Below, one piece after another: positions 18,210 through 27,921 of a stretch of DNA of 64,000 nucleotides. The notes under the pieces were generated by a model. That model did not search any database. It was not told the origin of the DNA and saw only the letters and a program-made list of their open reading frames with translations. The stretch is from an uncultured Prevotellaceae bacterium (lineage in GTDB: Bacteria > Bacteroidota > Bacteroidia > Bacteroidales > Bacteroidaceae). The translations under genes were made by a program, and so were the position numbers. The stretch's first letter is position 1, and each line of letters begins with the position of its first letter. The stretch spans positions 124,001 to 188,000 of the forward strand of contig CACXPX010000003.1 of NCBI GenBank assembly GCA_902769705.1. Direction: 5' to 3'.

Positions 18210-21200
18210 TTAGAATTTAATACTTGCACCAATCAAGAAAGTACGAGCTGGTGGGTAAAGACCAAGGTCGATACCTGAAGCCCAGTTTCTACCACCTGCA
18301 TTATTACCTACCTCAGGATCGAGTCCGGTGTAACCAGTGAAGGTGTAGAGGTTCTGTGCCTGAACATAGAGACGAAGCTGCTGCAACGGGCAAGACTTCC
18401 AGATGTTCTTGAAATCGTATCCAAGAGTGACGCTCTTGATCTTAAAGTAGTCAGCATCCTCCATATAGCGTTCAGATATCCAGATGGTGTTTGTGTGACC
18501 TGTAGCTGACATACGGGGCTGGTCGTTTGAGGTACCTTCACCATGCCAACGGTTGAAGATGGTGGTATCATAGTTCTGGTAAGCGGCATCACCAAATGAA
18601 CGGTATGAACGCATAATCTGCTGGCCGAATGCACCGGCACCGCTTACAGCGAAGTCGAAGCCCTTATATTGCAAGCCGAGGTTGATACCAAGCATCACAT
18701 CGGGGTTAGGATTACCAATCTCATGACGGTCGCAAATATCACCTTCTGCATAGGTAATTTTACCATCACCGTTCCAGTCGTCCCAAATAAGGTCACCAGG
18801 CTGTGCGCCATCAAGGACAGCCTTGCCATCAGCACGTGCCTGATCAATCTGTGCTTGATTCTGCCAAACACCACTATATGACATACCGTAGAAGTAACCG
18901 ATGGGATGGCCTTCCTCAGCACGGTAGCAATACTCTGTGCCCTGTGAGAGAACGCCACCATCACCATTAATATAGTGGTTATCATTTGCGATACGGGTTA
19001 CTTTGTTCTTGTTGGTAGCAAGGTTAACGCCTACATTGTAACGGAAGTCCTTGCCAATACGGTCGTTCCAAGTGAGAGCAAGCTCTATACCAGTATTCTC
19101 AACGTCACCACCATTGATGGCAGCAGGGCTGGTACCATTAATAGCAATCTTCGGACCTGTAATCAGCCAGTCCTTTGTGGTCTTCTTATACCAGTCGAAG
19201 TTGACGCCTAAACGGTTGTCGAGGAAACGAGCATCGAAACCGAAGTCAAGCTGCTCGGATGTCTCCCATGTAAGGTCAGGGTTTGGAACAATGTTTGCGT
19301 AAGCACCAGTCTTGGGAGTACCATTGGTTGAGGTCGTCATGTCAGAACCGAACTTGTAACCATTGTCATTACTATCTTTTGACAGAGCGATTGTAGCCAG
19401 ATACTGGTATTTGTCAATACGGTTGTTACCGTTCTGACCCCAAGATGCACGGAGCTTCAAGAAATCCATCCAGCTCTTTGTGCTCTCCATGAATGGTTCG
19501 TTAGTTACAACCCAACCTGCAGATACAGATGGGAACCAACCCCAACGGTGACCGTCGGCAAAGATACTTGAACCGTCATAACGCATGGTGGCAGTAGCCA
19601 TATAGGTTTCATTCCAGTCCCATGTTACACGGCCGAACCAAGAAGCAAGATACTCTTCGTCATTGGGACTACCACCCATATTCAAATCTGTAGTATTGAG
19701 CAGTTTGAAATTTGACAGCCAAGCCGAATCCCAACCCTTCAGCGTTGCGAGCTGGTCGCCAATCCTAATCTGATTGGAGCCATTGAGGTTAAAGCTCCAA
19801 GCAGTACTTTGGAAACTCTGACCAACCATTGCGCTGATCTTATGACCAGAAATGATAGGAAGATCATAGGTTAGGGTATTCTCAATAGACCAGTTAGTAC
19901 TCAACCATGCGCTTTGGCTAGCGTTATAAAGAACGTTTGTACGGCTTCCTTCACCCACAGAACTAGGCTCATTATAACCACGATATGCACCTGAATTCCA
20001 ATTATAGTTGAACTGAGAGCGGAATCTCAGACCCTTGATGGGCTGGATAACAGCGAAAGCCGTGGCGCTAGAATTGATGTTGCGGCTCTCTGCCAAAGAA
20101 CCCCAACCACCATGAGAGAGGCTCTCCCATGGGTTAACGAACATCGCAGGGTTCCAGCCTTGACCATATTTAACCGTTCCGTCAAAATCCTGATAGTAAT
20201 AGCTGTCGCCATTGTCAGCATACTGTGGCAGAAGCGGAGATGTCTGGAGCAAGCTATGGATATAACTTACGTACATACCTAATTCTTGCAGATCATGATT
20301 TTTGTTGTAGCCGATAGAGATGTTCTCACCGATGGTGATGGCATCGAAGTCTTTCACTCTCAAGAGCACGTGATCGCTGTTGACGCGGACAGTATGACGC
20401 CTATAATAAGAGGCTTGATCTGCACCCATGATACCATCGTTGCCAGTATAGGTATAAGACATAGCGAACTTAGAGCGGTCTGTTCCACCTGTCAAGGTCA
20501 CAGAATGGTTATTCTGGACGGCATTCTTGTTTGTGAACACATCCCACCAGTCGGTGCCTTCCCAACCGTTAGCAACCTTGTTGAGAATGTCCTGAGGCAC
20601 ATAATTCTCCCAATCCAACTTAGCACCTGTGGTGTTGAAAGTGTACTCATCTATGATATTCATGTACTGCTGGGCATTGAGCAATTGCGGACGCTTATAA
20701 ACGTTAGACCAACCTACAGCACCGTTGTAACTAATCTCAATCTTACCGGCCTTACCCTGTTTGGTAGTAACGAGAATCACACCGTTAGCAGCACGAGATC
20801 CGTAGATAGCAGCGGATGCAGCATCCTTCAGCACGTCGATGCTCTCGATATCGTTAGGGTTGATACCATTGAAGCCGTCTTCAGAACTCGCCACTCCGTC
20901 AATCACATAAAGAGGTCTAGAATCACCAGTAGTTCCTATACCACGGATGTAAACCTTGTAACCCTTACCAGGCTGTGAAGAATTCTGGGTAATCTGTACA
21001 CCTGGAGAACTCGACTGCATAGCCTCGAGTGCACTAGTGGTGTTCAGCTTGGCGATTTCATCACCCTTCACCTGAACAGTGGCACCGGTAACCAGCTTTT
21101 TCTTCTGGGTACCATAACCAATAACGACCACGTCGTTCAACGTTGTGTTGTCTTCAACTAAGGTAATGGCGATGTTGCTTCTGCCACCAACATTTACCTG

Positions 21201-21452
21201 CTGGGGAACATAGCCCACGTAGGAAATGTTCAATGTAGCATTGGAAGCTGCCTTAACACTAAAGTTACCATCTAAGTCAGTAATAGCGCCTTCGCTACTT
21301 CCTTGCACTTTGACGGTGGCTCCAATTACAGGTTCGCCAGACTCATCGTTTACCGTTCCTTTTACGATGCCCTGAGCCAGTGCTCCAATTGGGAACAAAC
21401 AGAGCAGGAACAATAAAGCCAATGGCTTTTGTAGTAATTTAAAATTCCACAT
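18210..21452 (-). CDS. SusC/RagA family TonB-dependent receptor
   Basis: The 1080-residue outer-membrane transporter imports oligosaccharides with TonB energy. After the signal peptide (ending GALAQ near 27) comes a carboxypeptidase-D-like domain (GIVKGTVNDESGEPVIGATV, about 28-105), then the TonB box region (NDVVVIGYGTQKKK), a plug domain with YVIDGVASSEDGFNGINPNDIESIDVLKDAASAAIYGSRAANGVILVTT split across its family motif, and a 22-strand barrel ending in the usual hydrophobic-aromatic terminus (FLIGASIKF). It heads the susC-susD-lipoprotein operon, divergent from two GH43 genes. An inducible promoter is expected in the 288-bp divergent region. Confidence 0.97.
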   Translation of the reverse strand: MWNFKLLQKPLALLFLLCLFPIGALAQGIVKGTVNDESGEPVIGATVKVQGSSEGAITDLDGNFSVKAASNATLNISYVGYVPQQVNVGGRSNIAITLVEDNTTLNDVVVIGYGTQKKKLVTGATVQVKGDEIAKLNTTSALEAMQSSSPGVQITQNSSQPGKGYKVYIRGIGTTGDSRPLYVIDGVASSEDGFNGINPNDIESIDVLKDAASAAIYGSRAANGVILVTTKQGKAGKIEISYNGAVGWSNVYKRPQLLNAQQYMNIIDEYTFNTTGAKLDWENYVPQDILNKVANGWEGTDWWDVFTNKNAVQNNHSVTLTGGTDRSKFAMSYTYTGNDGIMGADQASYYRRHTVRVNSDHVLLRVKDFDAITIGENISIGYNKNHDLQELGMYVSYIHSLLQTSPLLPQYADNGDSYYYQDFDGTVKYGQGWNPAMFVNPWESLSHGGWGSLAESRNINSSATAFAVIQPIKGLRFRSQFNYNWNSGAYRGYNEPSSVGEGSRTNVLYNASQSAWLSTNWSIENTLTYDLPIISGHKISAMVGQSFQSTAWSFNLNGSNQIRIGDQLATLKGWDSAWLSNFKLLNTTDLNMGGSPNDEEYLASWFGRVTWDWNETYMATATMRYDGSSIFADGHRWGWFPSVSAGWVVTNEPFMESTKSWMDFLKLRASWGQNGNNRIDKYQYLATIALSKDSNDNGYKFGSDMTTSTNGTPKTGAYANIVPNPDLTWETSEQLDFGFDARFLDNRLGVNFDWYKKTTKDWLITGPKIAINGTSPAAINGGDVENTGIELALTWNDRIGKDFRYNVGVNLATNKNKVTRIANDNHYINGDGGVLSQGTEYCYRAEEGHPIGYFYGMSYSGVWQNQAQIDQARADGKAVLDGAQPGDLIWDDWNGDGKITYAEGDICDRHEIGNPNPDVMLGINLGLQYKGFDFAVSGAGAFGQQIMRSYRSFGDAAYQNYDTTIFNRWHGEGTSNDQPRMSATGHTNTIWISERYMEDADYFKIKSVTLGYDFKNIWKSCPLQQLRLYVQAQNLYTFTGYTGLDPEVGNNAGGRNWASGIDLGLYPPARTFLIGASIKF

Positions 21453-21550
21453 ACTTTGAAAATTAATTAGTTAGATTTTAGATTGTTGTATTTAGGTGTT
21501 TACTATCCACATTATTACTATATTATACGCATACGCGCAATTTCACGCTG

Positions 21551-21694
21551 CAAAGATACTTTTATCATTCCAAACTATCACCCCGATTTGTTCCAATTAC
21601 TTTCTAGAATGTAACATCATGGTCGAACTGTGCACTTTTTTCAACAGAATGTAACAAAGCATAAAAAGGATTACACCTATTTTAAATATATTTG
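21551..21694. promoter_or_regulatory. Divergent promoter region of susC and the GH43 operon, with repeated ATGTAACA
   Basis: A minus-strand -7 box TATCTTTG (21558 to 21551) faces susC and a plus-strand TATATTTG (21687-21694) faces the GH43 gene. Neither has a clear TTTG at -33, as expected for activator-dependent promoters. Between them AGAATGTAACA occurs twice, at 21606-21616 and 21646-21656, exactly 40 bp apart. The same ATGTAAC core recurs upstream of other operons in this locus. Confidence 0.55.
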
Positions 21695-21740
21695 CAAAAA
21701 GAAAAGAAAGAAAAATCTATACAACTAAACAGTTAATAAA

Positions 21741-23870
21741 ATGAAACAAAAACTTGTTGGCATTTGCCTTTTTCTTCCCACGCTGGCGATGGCGCAGAAC
21801 CCGATCATCACGGACTTGTTCTCCGCCGACCCCACAGCGCGTGTTTTTAACAACAAGGTGTATGTGTATCCATCGCACGACATCCTGCCGCCCGAGGGGC
21901 AACGGCAAGATTGGTTCTGCATGGAAGACTATCACGTGTTCTCTTCCGAGAATCTGACCGAATGGACAGACCACGGTATGATTGTCACTCAGAACAAAGT
22001 GCCCTGGGTGAGACCTAACTCTTATTCTATGTGGGCGCCCGACTGCGTTTACAGGAATGGAAAGTACTATTTCTATTTCCCGTCTTCTCCTGCTACGGGT
22101 GGAGGATTTGCTGTTGGTGTAGCCATTGCAGACAACCCGGAGGGACCATTCGTTCCTGTGGCAGAGCCCATCAAGGGTGTCAACGGTATCGACCCTTGCG
22201 TGCTTCAAGCTTCCGACGGTAACGCTTACATTTTCTGGGGCAATGGACGTTGTGCCAAACTCAAAGAAAACATGATAGAGCTTGCCGACGACAATCCAAA
22301 GGAAAAAGTCAAGTGGGGCAACCGCGAGATGGAGATGATTGGCGTTAACTGCCTCCAAGGTCTGCCTAATCGTCAGGCCGAAGGTCCATTCGCATTCGAG
22401 TATAACGGCAACTACTACCTTACCTATCCTTATGTGAGAGAGAATACTGAAGTTCTCGGATATGCTATGAGTAAGAATCCTATGGGCCCATATGAATATA
22501 AGGGACTGATTATGGCAGAGCATGCAAATGGCTGCTGGACCAATCACCACAGCATCATCAATTACAAAGGCCAGTGGTATCTGTTCTATCACCACAACGA
22601 CCTCTCGCCAAAGGATGACAAGCGCCGTTCAGTCTGCATCGACAAGTTGTTCTTCAATCCCGACGGAACTATCCAGGAGGTGAAACCCACCATGCGTGGC
22701 GTGGGTATCAACAAAGCTACGGAGAAAATCCAGATTGACAGATACAATAGCGCAAGCGATGGTGTGACTACTGCACTTGTTGACACCACCAATGGTTTCC
22801 GCACTTTGCAGGCAACACTTCCCAGCAAAGGCAGTTGGATTCGTTATAACGATGTAGACTTCAGCAGCCTCGCCGACGGCTATCTGATTCTCAATGCCAA
22901 GGCCAGCGACAACACCGAGTTCTGCATCCGTGAGAAGAGCGAAAAGGGTAAGGTTATTGCACGCATCAAGATGACGGTAGCGCCTGAGCAGCCCGCAGCT
23001 GGTCAAGGCGGTCCCGGTGGCGGTGCACCTCCAATGATGATGGGCCGTATGCGTCGCGACATGCGTAACCAGTGGCTCACACAAACCGCTACGTTAGAAT
23101 ATGTGCCGAACGGTGTCACCGACCTCGTTATCACTAATGAGGGCAACGGTGCCGTCAGCGTAGACTGGGTGCAATTCAAGAATCGTCCCAAGTACTTCTC
23201 TGCAGTAACTACTCCATCGGCACAGCCCGATAACGAAGGCTTTATCCACCGCTGGTTGCTCTTGGAGCCCATCGACAAGCCCAATAGCGGCAACACTGTG
23301 TTTACCGACAGCTATCTGCGTGAGCATTTCAACAGAGAATATTTCAAAGGCCAGCAGACCATCGTACCGAAGAACGGCCAGAAGGTTACGGCTGTGTTCA
23401 AGCAGGAACAAGCTCCTGCAGGCTTCGGCCGTGGCATGGGCGGACAGGCTCAGCCCGCTCAACCTGAGGTTAAGACCGTTAAGCAGACTCTCACATGGCA
23501 TGCACTCGACAGCGAGAACTACAACGTGAAGCTGTTCCGCTTTGCGGAGAAATGGGGTGAGAAGGTTTACGGCGTGCTCTTCTGGGCTGTCACCATCATC
23601 GACTGTCCTGAAGATATCGAGAACGTTCGCCTTGCCGTCGGCTCCAACTCTGCCTCCATGTGGTGGCTCAACGGCGAAGAAACGCTGTTGCTCAGCGGTG
23701 ACCGCCGTATGGTGAAGGACGATGCCATGTCGAACCGTATCACTCTCAAGAAGGGCCGCAACATCCTGCGTGGCGCTGTCATCAATGGTCCGGGCATGAG
23801 CGACTTCTGCGTCCGCTTCCTCGATGAGAAAGGTAACCCAGTAACTAACTATTCAATCAAAGCACAATAA
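21741..23870 (+). CDS. GH43 family glycosidase with C-terminal carbohydrate-binding-type domains
   Basis: The 709-residue secreted protein has a signal peptide ending AMAQ near 19. The five-bladed GH43 domain (about 22-320) shows the catalytic triad regions: base in FSADPTARV, pKa modulator in GIDPCVLQ, and acid in QAEGPFAFEYNGNYYL. Residues 330-470 look like a CBM6-type beta-sandwich interrupted by a Gly/Pro/Met-rich segment (AGQGGPGGGAPPMMMG, 22997-23044). A second Gly-rich linker (GFGRGMGGQAQPAQPE, about 23420-23468) precedes a final beta domain (NVRLAVGSNSASMWWLNGEE). Likely beta-xylosidase or alpha-L-arabinofuranosidase activity on xylan side chains; the exact specificity is open. The next gene starts 1 bp after its stop. 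Confidence 0.85.
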   Translation: MKQKLVGICLFLPTLAMAQNPIITDLFSADPTARVFNNKVYVYPSHDILPPEGQRQDWFCMEDYHVFSSENLTEWTDHGMIVTQNKVPWVRPNSYSMWAPDCVYRNGKYYFYFPSSPATGGGFAVGVAIADNPEGPFVPVAEPIKGVNGIDPCVLQASDGNAYIFWGNGRCAKLKENMIELADDNPKEKVKWGNREMEMIGVNCLQGLPNRQAEGPFAFEYNGNYYLTYPYVRENTEVLGYAMSKNPMGPYEYKGLIMAEHANGCWTNHHSIINYKGQWYLFYHHNDLSPKDDKRRSVCIDKLFFNPDGTIQEVKPTMRGVGINKATEKIQIDRYNSASDGVTTALVDTTNGFRTLQATLPSKGSWIRYNDVDFSSLADGYLILNAKASDNTEFCIREKSEKGKVIARIKMTVAPEQPAAGQGGPGGGAPPMMMGRMRRDMRNQWLTQTATLEYVPNGVTDLVITNEGNGAVSVDWVQFKNRPKYFSAVTTPSAQPDNEGFIHRWLLLEPIDKPNSGNTVFTDSYLREHFNREYFKGQQTIVPKNGQKVTAVFKQEQAPAGFGRGMGGQAQPAQPEVKTVKQTLTWHALDSENYNVKLFRFAEKWGEKVYGVLFWAVTIIDCPEDIENVRLAVGSNSASMWWLNGEETLLLSGDRRMVKDDAMSNRITLKKGRNILRGAVINGPGMSDFCVRFLDEKGNPVTNYSIKAQ

Positions 23871-23871
23871 T

Positions 23872-25341
23872 ATGAAAAAGAATAAAATCCTTTTTGCTTC
23901 TGTGGCTCTGTGTTTCTGCGTTCAGAATGCCACTGCACAGATTGGTGAACCATTCATCCACGACCCGTCGACCATTGCCGAGTGCGACGGCAAGTACTAC
24001 ACGTTCGGCACTGGCGGCGGCGGTCTTATCTCTGAAGACGGTTGGAGTTGGCACAGTGGTGCTGAGCGTCCCGGTGGTGGCGCAGCCCCCGACATGATTA
24101 AGATTGGCGACCGTTACCTCTGCATTTACGGTGCAACAGGTGGTGGTCTCGGTGGTGGCCACGCAGGCCGCATCCTGACTATGTGGAACAAGACACTCGA
24201 CCCGAAGTCTCCCGACTTCAAGTGGTCAACAGCAATAGAAGTATGCGCGAGCGATGGTATGGAAGACCAAGATGCCATTGACCCAGGCATTCTGCTCGAC
24301 CCAACTACAGGACGTCTGTGGGCCAGCTATGGAACCTATTTTGGCAGCATCCGCCTCATAGAACTCGACCCCACGACCGGTAAGCGCGTAAGTGGAAACA
24401 AGGAAATCGACATCGCTATCGACTGCGAGGCCACCGACCTCATCTACCGCAATGGTTGGTACTACCTCTTAGGCACCCATGGCACCTGCTGCGACGGTGT
24501 AAACTCCACCTATAATATTGTAGTAGGCCGCGCCAAGAGCGTGCAAGGTCCATATCTTGACAACGTTGGCCGCGACATGTATCATGGTGGCGGAAAGATG
24601 GTGGTTGCAGCTGGCGACCGCAAGACTGGTGCCGGACACTTTGGACGCACCATCATTGACGAAGGCGTAGAGGTTGCTTCCTTCCACTGGGAGGCTGACT
24701 TCGATATGGGCGGCCGTTCTACATTGGCCATCCGTCCCTTGCTTTGGAAGAACGACTGGCCATATTGTGGCGAACAGTTCAAGGGAGGTACCTTCGAAAT
24801 TGAGTCTGAGCGTCGTGGCTATGCCCTCGAACTGGCTGTCGACTTCGTACGCATGAACGTTGCACGTGGTGGATTCGGTGGATTCGGCAGACCTCAGCAG
24901 AATGCCGCTCCTCCTCAGCCCGTTGCAAACCAGAAGTTAGAGGATGTCATCAACACATGGCCATCGGGTGAAATCCCCGCCCGCATCGGCGACTATATGT
25001 TCCGTCCCCACCAGCGTTGGACTGTCTCACCCGTAGAGGGTAAGGGAGCCTACCTCGGCAACACCTACTTCAAGATTGTGATTGAAGGAACTGAGCGTGC
25101 ACTCGCCGCTACTGCCGACAAGGAAGTGACAACCGTTCCTGCCTACACAGGTGCTGACGAACAACTCTGGCGCATCGAGCAACTCACCGATGGAACCTTC
25201 CGTATCATGCCTAAGGTTATTCCTGGAATTGAGGGCATCAACAAAAACATCTGCCTCTATTCTGCCGGTGACTCCACTCCCACCCTCGCTGAATACGATT
25301 TCAACAGCGACAACTCGAAGTGGAACTTCCGAAACCACTAA
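23872..25341 (+). CDS. GH43 family glycosidase (arabinanase/arabinofuranosidase-like)
   Basis: The 489-residue secreted protein starts 1 bp after the previous GH43 stop. The signal peptide ends ATAQ near 22. GH43 motifs: IHDPSTI (base), AIDPGILLD (pKa modulator) and DCEATDLIYRNGWYYLLGTHGTCCDG, whose Glu and downstream Cys-Cys-Gly resemble endo-arabinanase-type GH43 enzymes. A Gly/Phe-rich linker (RGGFGGFGRPQQ, about 24862-24904) at about residue 331-345 joins a C-terminal beta-rich domain (about 350-489). The domain may be a CBM13/ricin-like fold; this is weakly supported. A strong hairpin follows. Confidence 0.82.
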   Translation: MKKNKILFASVALCFCVQNATAQIGEPFIHDPSTIAECDGKYYTFGTGGGGLISEDGWSWHSGAERPGGGAAPDMIKIGDRYLCIYGATGGGLGGGHAGRILTMWNKTLDPKSPDFKWSTAIEVCASDGMEDQDAIDPGILLDPTTGRLWASYGTYFGSIRLIELDPTTGKRVSGNKEIDIAIDCEATDLIYRNGWYYLLGTHGTCCDGVNSTYNIVVGRAKSVQGPYLDNVGRDMYHGGGKMVVAAGDRKTGAGHFGRTIIDEGVEVASFHWEADFDMGGRSTLAIRPLLWKNDWPYCGEQFKGGTFEIESERRGYALELAVDFVRMNVARGGFGGFGRPQQNAAPPQPVANQKLEDVINTWPSGEIPARIGDYMFRPHQRWTVSPVEGKGAYLGNTYFKIVIEGTERALAATADKEVTTVPAYTGADEQLWRIEQLTDGTFRIMPKVIPGIEGINKNICLYSAGDSTPTLAEYDFNSDNSKWNFRNH

Positions 25342-25360
25342 TCCCCTGAAATAATCCATT

Positions 25361-25420
25361 TGCCGTCACGCCCACGTAACAATCTGTTAGATAGTACGTT
25401 GTGGCGTGGCGGCATTGTTT
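25361..25420 (+). terminator. Terminator after the GH43 pair
   Basis: TGCCGTCACGCCCAC pairs with GTGGCGTGGCGGCA (one mismatch, one bulge), followed by TTGTTTTTC. The stem is long and GC-rich, 20 bp past the stop codon. Confidence 0.8.
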
Positions 25421-25474
25421 TTCTATAAAATCCCAAAAAAGATAACAAAAAGAAAAACTATTCCCTTTTTGGCA

Positions 25475-25503
25475 TTGCTTTTCGATTTTTTATTGTATAT
25501 TTG
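25475..25503 (+). promoter_or_regulatory. Promoter of the Tat/ferredoxin aldo-keto reductase gene
   Basis: TATATTTG at 25496-25503 is a good -7 box; TTG at 25475-25477 lies 18 bp upstream. The ATG at 25535 follows 31 bp later. The gene is therefore transcribed separately from the GH43 pair. Confidence 0.6.
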
Positions 25504-25534
25504 CACGGAAACATAATCTAAAACAAAAACTACT

Positions 25535-26881
25535 ATGGACGAGAACAAACAAAACATGAGTCGGCGCGAATTCCTGAGACGCTTAGGAATCGGAGCTGGT
25601 TCGGCCATGGCACTCATGGCTTTGGAGCCCGTGAATGTCTTTGCTCAAGATAAGAAAAAAGCAAAGGCAAACCGCATGACATACCGCGTACAGCACGGAT
25701 CTGGAGAGCAGATCTCGCTCTTGGGATTCGGTATGATGCGACTCCCCAACAACCAAGAAGAAGTTGACCAATTGGTGGATTACGCCATCGAGCATGGTGT
25801 GAACTACTTCGACACTGCTCCAATGTATATGGGCGGCCAATCGGAAGTGCTTACAGGCAACTCTCTCTCCCGTTTCCCAAGGAACAAGTTCTTCATTGCT
25901 ACGAAGATGTCAAACCAGAATCGGCGGCAGTGGAGTTACGATGATTCAAAACGGATGTATGAGCAGTCGCTTGAACGTTTGAAGGTGGACTATATCGACT
26001 ACTACCTGCTTCATGGCATTGGTGGCGGTATGGATTCACTCAAAGGACGCTTCCTCGACAATGGAATCCTGGATTTCCTGCTAAAAGAGCGCGAAGCCGG
26101 ACGCATCAAGCATCTTGGTTTCTCCTATCATGGCGATGTGCGCGACTTCGACTGGCTGCTCGACCATAACGACGAATACCATTGGGACTTCTGCCAGATA
26201 CAGATGAACTTCCTCGACTGGCGACACGCATCGATGCGTGGTGGCCGTAGGTCGGACGCAGATGCCGAATATCTCTACAACAAAGCTGAAAAGTTAGGAG
26301 TGCAATGTGTTGTCATGGAACCTCTGCGTGGTGGAGCCTTCGGGCGCATGGCACAGGAGTTGACTGATGAATTGAAGGCCGTTCACCCTGATGACAGCAC
26401 AGCACGCTGGGCATTCAGATGGGTGGGATCTTATCCGAATATTCTTACTACGCTGAGTGGAATGAACCGCATGGATCACTTGGAGGAGAACGTGAAGACC
26501 TTCTCTCCGCTCGAAGTCTGCACTGAAGCCGAGAACAAACTTTTAGCCGAGATAGCCGACAAGATGGCAGGATTCCCTACCATTCCCTGCACCGCATGCG
26601 CCTATTGCATGCCTTGCCCCTATGGTGTTGACATTCCCGCAAACTTCAGCTATTATAACGAGGCCGTCACCAGCCACCTGCTGCCGCTGCCAGAGAAGAC
26701 TGCTGCTGACTTTGCCGAGCGCAAGCAGCAATTCACGGAAGGCTTCCAAAAAGCATTGCCCGACCAAAGCAAATGGGCATACGCCTGTCAGGATTGCGAG
26801 GAATGCTTGTCGAAATGTCCGCAACAGATACGAATACCCAACCAGATGGCTCGTATCGTAGAAACGATGCGAGGGAAATAA
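25535..26881 (+). CDS. Tat-exported aldo/keto reductase with C-terminal 4Fe-4S domain
   Basis: The 448-residue protein begins with a twin-arginine signal (SRREFLRRLGIGAGSAMALMAL), pointing to folded export. The AKR barrel (about 50-330) carries the catalytic Asp and Tyr (NYFDTAPMYMGGQSE), a Lys (FIATKM) and a His (YYLLHG). The C-terminal part has two cysteine clusters, CTACAYCMPCP and CQDCEECLSKCP, each suited to a 4Fe-4S cluster. This AKR-ferredoxin fusion type is common in anaerobes but its substrate is usually unknown. Its place inside a xylan locus, with its own promoter, suggests redox handling of a sugar-derived compound; this is inference. Confidence 0.85.
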   Translation: MDENKQNMSRREFLRRLGIGAGSAMALMALEPVNVFAQDKKKAKANRMTYRVQHGSGEQISLLGFGMMRLPNNQEEVDQLVDYAIEHGVNYFDTAPMYMGGQSEVLTGNSLSRFPRNKFFIATKMSNQNRRQWSYDDSKRMYEQSLERLKVDYIDYYLLHGIGGGMDSLKGRFLDNGILDFLLKEREAGRIKHLGFSYHGDVRDFDWLLDHNDEYHWDFCQIQMNFLDWRHASMRGGRRSDADAEYLYNKAEKLGVQCVVMEPLRGGAFGRMAQELTDELKAVHPDDSTARWAFRWVGSYPNILTTLSGMNRMDHLEENVKTFSPLEVCTEAENKLLAEIADKMAGFPTIPCTACAYCMPCPYGVDIPANFSYYNEAVTSHLLPLPEKTAADFAERKQQFTEGFQKALPDQSKWAYACQDCEECLSKCPQQIRIPNQMARIVETMRGK

Positions 26882-26884
26882 AAT

Positions 26885-26921
26885 AAGTGGTGAAGGGCCT
26901 TAGCTCTTCACCACTTTTTTG
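26885..26921. terminator. Bidirectional terminator
   Basis: AAGTGGTGAAG (26885-26895) pairs perfectly with CTTCACCACTT (26906-26916), with T-runs on both strands. It separates the convergent reductase and esterase genes. Confidence 0.88.
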
Positions 26922-26942
26922 TACGTTCTATTATCAAACGCT

Positions 26943-27896
26943 TTACTTCTTCAATCTGACGTCGTCAAGGAACTTCACCATCTTCTGCAAGTTCTCTTCA
27001 GAATACATACCCATGCCATGACCGCCCTCAGGTACGAAGGTAGCCTCGGTCTTAACACCAGCAGCCTTCAGCAACTCATAAAACATCTTGCCTTGACAGC
27101 AAGGAACCACATTGTCCCTCTCACCATGGAAGATGATAATAGGCGGGTCGTTCTTGTCCACGTAATTGGTAGCACTTAGACTACGGTACTTGTCAGGCTC
27201 CTTTGAGAGCTTAGAACCAAGCAGCACATCCTCGGGGCTGTTCTCACCCATCTTCATTCCCTCACCGCAGTCCATAGCGGTCAAGTCCACGGGACCAGAC
27301 CAATCACATGCTGCATTGACGGTAGACAGTTCTTTGGTATAGTTACCAACATTGCCCTCCAAGTCGATGTCTACAGTTCCCACCTTTGTCTGTTTAGTTC
27401 CGCTGGTAGTAGCTGCTGTCGAGGCGAGATGGCCACCAGACGAAAATCCGCTGGTAGCAATGAAAGAAGGATCGAACTTGTAGTTCTTAGCCTCACCGCG
27501 AACAAAACGGATGACGGCACGGATGTCGTGAATTTGAGCCGGCCACTTGGCATCACCGCTGCTACGATGATTCGGGCAAACCACAGCATAACCGGCATCA
27601 AGCAATGCCTTCACGATGGTACCGAGATCGGCGGCACCTTTACTGCTGTTGCTAAACCATGCACTGCCATAGATGTGAATAACTACTGGATAACTGGCTG
27701 CCTCTTTCTTGGGCAGGTAAATGTCACATGTGTGGAATGCCTTGTCGTCGCCGGCATAGTTAACATCCTTCCACTGCTGCGAAGTCTCAAGTTTAGTCTG
27801 TTGTTGGAAACCACCGAAGCCACCAAAGCCTCCTGGTTGTGCATGAACTGCCATTGTCAGACAGATCAGTGCTGTTGATAAAAGAGCTTTTTTCAT
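26943..27896 (-). CDS. BD-FAE-type alpha/beta-hydrolase (acetyl/feruloyl xylan esterase)
   Basis: The 317-residue secreted esterase has a signal peptide ending HAQ near 19, followed at once by a Gly/Phe-rich tract (PGGFGGFGGFQQQ). The alpha/beta-hydrolase fold shows YPVVIHIYGSAWFS (oxyanion region), the nucleophile elbow GFSSGGH, the acid in IIFHGERDNVVP, and the His in EGGHGMGM. This pattern matches the BD-FAE/acetyl-esterase group active on acetylated or feruloylated xylan. It is the last gene of the minus-strand group with GH3 and CE15 (25-bp gap to GH3). Confidence 0.85.
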   Translation of the reverse strand: MKKALLSTALICLTMAVHAQPGGFGGFGGFQQQTKLETSQQWKDVNYAGDDKAFHTCDIYLPKKEAASYPVVIHIYGSAWFSNSSKGAADLGTIVKALLDAGYAVVCPNHRSSGDAKWPAQIHDIRAVIRFVRGEAKNYKFDPSFIATSGFSSGGHLASTAATTSGTKQTKVGTVDIDLEGNVGNYTKELSTVNAACDWSGPVDLTAMDCGEGMKMGENSPEDVLLGSKLSKEPDKYRSLSATNYVDKNDPPIIIFHGERDNVVPCCQGKMFYELLKAAGVKTEATFVPEGGHGMGMYSEENLQKMVKFLDDVRLKK

Positions 27897-27921
27897 CTTA
27901 CTAACATTTAGAGTTCAATCA

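Noticed and set aside
25535..26881. Pyruvate-type or GAP-type ferredoxin oxidoreductase
   Set aside because: The barrel carries the AKR catalytic Asp, Tyr, Lys and His; no TPP or other oxidoreductase motif is present.
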